This document shows positions 5,804 to 7,182 of a stretch of DNA of 7,182 nt, in pieces. The stretch is from Bacteroidales bacterium UBA1309. Lineage in GTDB: Bacteria > Bacteroidota > Bacteroidia > Bacteroidales > Dysgonomonadaceae. The stretch is taken from contig DBTT01000010.1 in assembly GCA_002307185.1 (NCBI GenBank), forward strand, positions 305-7,486, in the 5' to 3' direction. The stretch's first letter is position 1. Each line of letters begins with the position of its first letter. Both the position numbers and the translations under genes were made by a program. Below the pieces are notes generated by a model. The model had not been told where the DNA came from. It did not search any database and was given only the letters and a program-made list of their open reading frames with translations.

Positions 5804-7182
5804 TTAACTCCTATTCCGCTCTTCATGATGATAAAAACGCAGCCCCTCTTCTTCCTGCCTGGCACTGCTGAAACTTGATACCCGTTTCAAATAGCCAATA
5901 ACTCTGGTCGCGTGATCCACATTTCCGGAACCGCATTTATTACAAGTGTACAACGTCCGTTTATCTATATACCCACAATCCCGGCAAACCGTCACTTTCA
6001 CATTGAAACAAAAATAATTACAACCGTTTGCTGCCGCCACATCCAATAGCTTACGAAATCCTGCTTTGTTTGGATATTCCTCCAGATTCAAATGCAAGGC
6101 TGAGCCTCCATCCAAATATTGATTATACTGCTTTCCATGCAAAACAAACTTATCCAACGCATTAATGCTTTCATTTTCCACCGGATAAAAATATGAATTG
6201 TAACAATCGCGGGGCACAAAATAACCATCTTTCCGATCCCAGGTTGCATTTTTGGGTCCCAAATTCTCTGCTGGTACAAACTCCGTATTAAACATATATC
6301 CATAACGCTTTTTAGCCTCTTGGTTTTCTTCGTAAATTGGTTTCAGGCAAGACTCTACGAATGCTTGGTAGTCTGCATTATTTCCAACCTCAATGCCTAA
6401 GCTCTCAGCAGCTTCGACCATGCCATTCACCCCAATGGTGAGAAATTGCTTTTCTAATTGAATAAATCCCGCCTTATACACAGGCAACATACCTGCCTCT
6501 TTGTATTCTTGCATTAGCGTACGATAAGCAACCTGATATTGATGTACTTTGCGAACTTCTTCACGAATAGACTGTTTATTCTGAACCATCCGATTCAGAT
6601 TCATCGTAATCACATTGATGGAACCCGTTGATACCCCACCTGCTCCAAGACTGTAGCTAAACGTATGATCGCTGATTTCATTGCGCAAACGACAACAAGA
6701 AGCTAAACTGTCTGCACTTTCCGACTGATATATAAAAAACGAATTTCCCTGAGCCAACTCTCCGGCACAGAAATCGGCAAAATCTTCGTCTGCCGGCTGG
6801 CCATCCTTCACCAGCATCGCCGCCGTCACCACGGGAAAAGTCAACACTGCTTTCGTCCGTTCTTTGTTAAACCATTTCATAAAATAGCACTGCAACTCCT
6901 TTAGACTCTCCCAATCAGGAGTAGACATATCGGGGAAAACAAATTCACCAAACATGCTCTCAAAGTAGAAGCGATCGTACAAAGAAACGTTCCAAAAGAC
7001 AGACTGATATCCTCTGGCTGCAGCAGGCTGATTGATAGCATAAACACAATGCTGCAGGTGATTCTTCACTGTCTTTGAGTTGGTGTGCATGTAATCTGCC
7101 CCATAATCTTTTCGGGCAAAATAATCAAAATACATCAAAAACTCCACCGTTGCCAGCGCTCCGGCAAATTGTGAACTGACCG
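5804..7182 (-). CDS. nrdD: Anaerobic ribonucleoside-triphosphate reductase, class III (5' end outside window)
   Basis: This partial gene encodes about the last 459 residues of the glycyl-radical enzyme that reduces ribonucleoside triphosphates to deoxynucleotides without oxygen. It starts beyond base 7182: the frame is open to the edge, and residues upstream of the GTG at 7147 (SSQFAGALATVEFLMYFDYF) fit the family. Counted from that GTG, one sees the CCRLRNE motif (Cys151-Cys152, containing the expected thiyl-radical cysteine), then SLGAGGVSTGSINVITMNLN (166-185), typical of NrdD. A zinc site is formed by Cys388, Cys391, Cys402 and Cys405, and the glycyl-radical motif RVIGYL (415-420) places the radical on Gly418 (codon 5894-5896). 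The end RQEEEGLRFYHHE is normal for the family, so the C-terminus is complete. The enzyme needs the radical-SAM activase NrdG, which does not follow it here. It implies growth without oxygen. Confidence 0.95.
   Translation of the reverse strand, partial: VSSQFAGALATVEFLMYFDYFARKDYGADYMHTNSKTVKNHLQHCVYAINQPAAARGYQSVFWNVSLYDRFYFESMFGEFVFPDMSTPDWESLKELQCYFMKWFNKERTKAVLTFPVVTAAMLVKDGQPADEDFADFCAGELAQGNSFFIYQSESADSLASCCRLRNEISDHTFSYSLGAGGVSTGSINVITMNLNRMVQNKQSIREEVRKVHQYQVAYRTLMQEYKEAGMLPVYKAGFIQLEKQFLTIGVNGMVEAAESLGIEVGNNADYQAFVESCLKPIYEENQEAKKRYGYMFNTEFVPAENLGPKNATWDRKDGYFVPRDCYNSYFYPVENESINALDKFVLHGKQYNQYLDGGSALHLNLEEYPNKAGFRKLLDVAAANGCNYFCFNVKVTVCRDCGYIDKRTLYTCNKCGSGNVDHATRVIGYLKRVSSFSSARQEEEGLRFYHHEERNRS

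Overview
The window looks like the genome of an obligately or facultatively anaerobic Bacteroidota, most likely Bacteroidales outside the genus Bacteroides itself (for example the Parabacteroides/Porphyromonas/Tannerella/Dysgonomonas side). The reasons are an AT-leaning composition, weak or absent Shine-Dalgarno sequences, a TAnnTTTG-type promoter element, an anaerobic class III ribonucleotide reductase, LytS/LytTR regulators, and a secreted protein ending in what reads as a type IX secretion (T9SS) sorting domain. The genus is inferred; no marker gene fixes it.

Layout. Bases 1-217 are a leader region without a convincing gene: a perfect 12-bp palindrome, short direct repeats, two potential hairpins and a likely promoter. 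A tightly packed plus-strand operon of four genes follows (218-3670): a four-helix membrane LytS-type histidine kinase, a small exported Spy/CpxP-like protein, a LytTR response regulator, and a secreted alpha/beta hydrolase with a C-terminal T9SS sorting domain. Gaps within it are 11, 12 and 1 bp. The opposing minus-strand block (7182 down to 3685) converges on it with a 14-bp gap. In transcription order it holds the C-terminal two thirds of anaerobic ribonucleoside-triphosphate reductase nrdD (cut by the window edge), a 68-bp gap, a ROK-family sugar kinase (glucokinase-like), a C_GCAxxG_C_C cysteine-rich protein and a class I SAM-dependent methyltransferase. The last three genes overlap one another by exactly 8 bp at each junction.

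How the genes may work together. The plus-strand operon reads as a self-contained envelope signalling unit: a membrane sensor, a periplasmic helical protein that could act as a CpxP-like accessory, a DNA-binding regulator, and an exported enzyme as possible output. Placing a Spy/CpxP-like gene between kinase and regulator is the most interesting arrangement here, but its sensory role is inference. The minus-strand block joins deoxynucleotide synthesis, hexose phosphorylation and an uncharacterised redox/methylation pair. The last three genes are probably translationally coupled, although their biochemical connection is unknown. I see no mobile element, CRISPR array, tRNA or rRNA.
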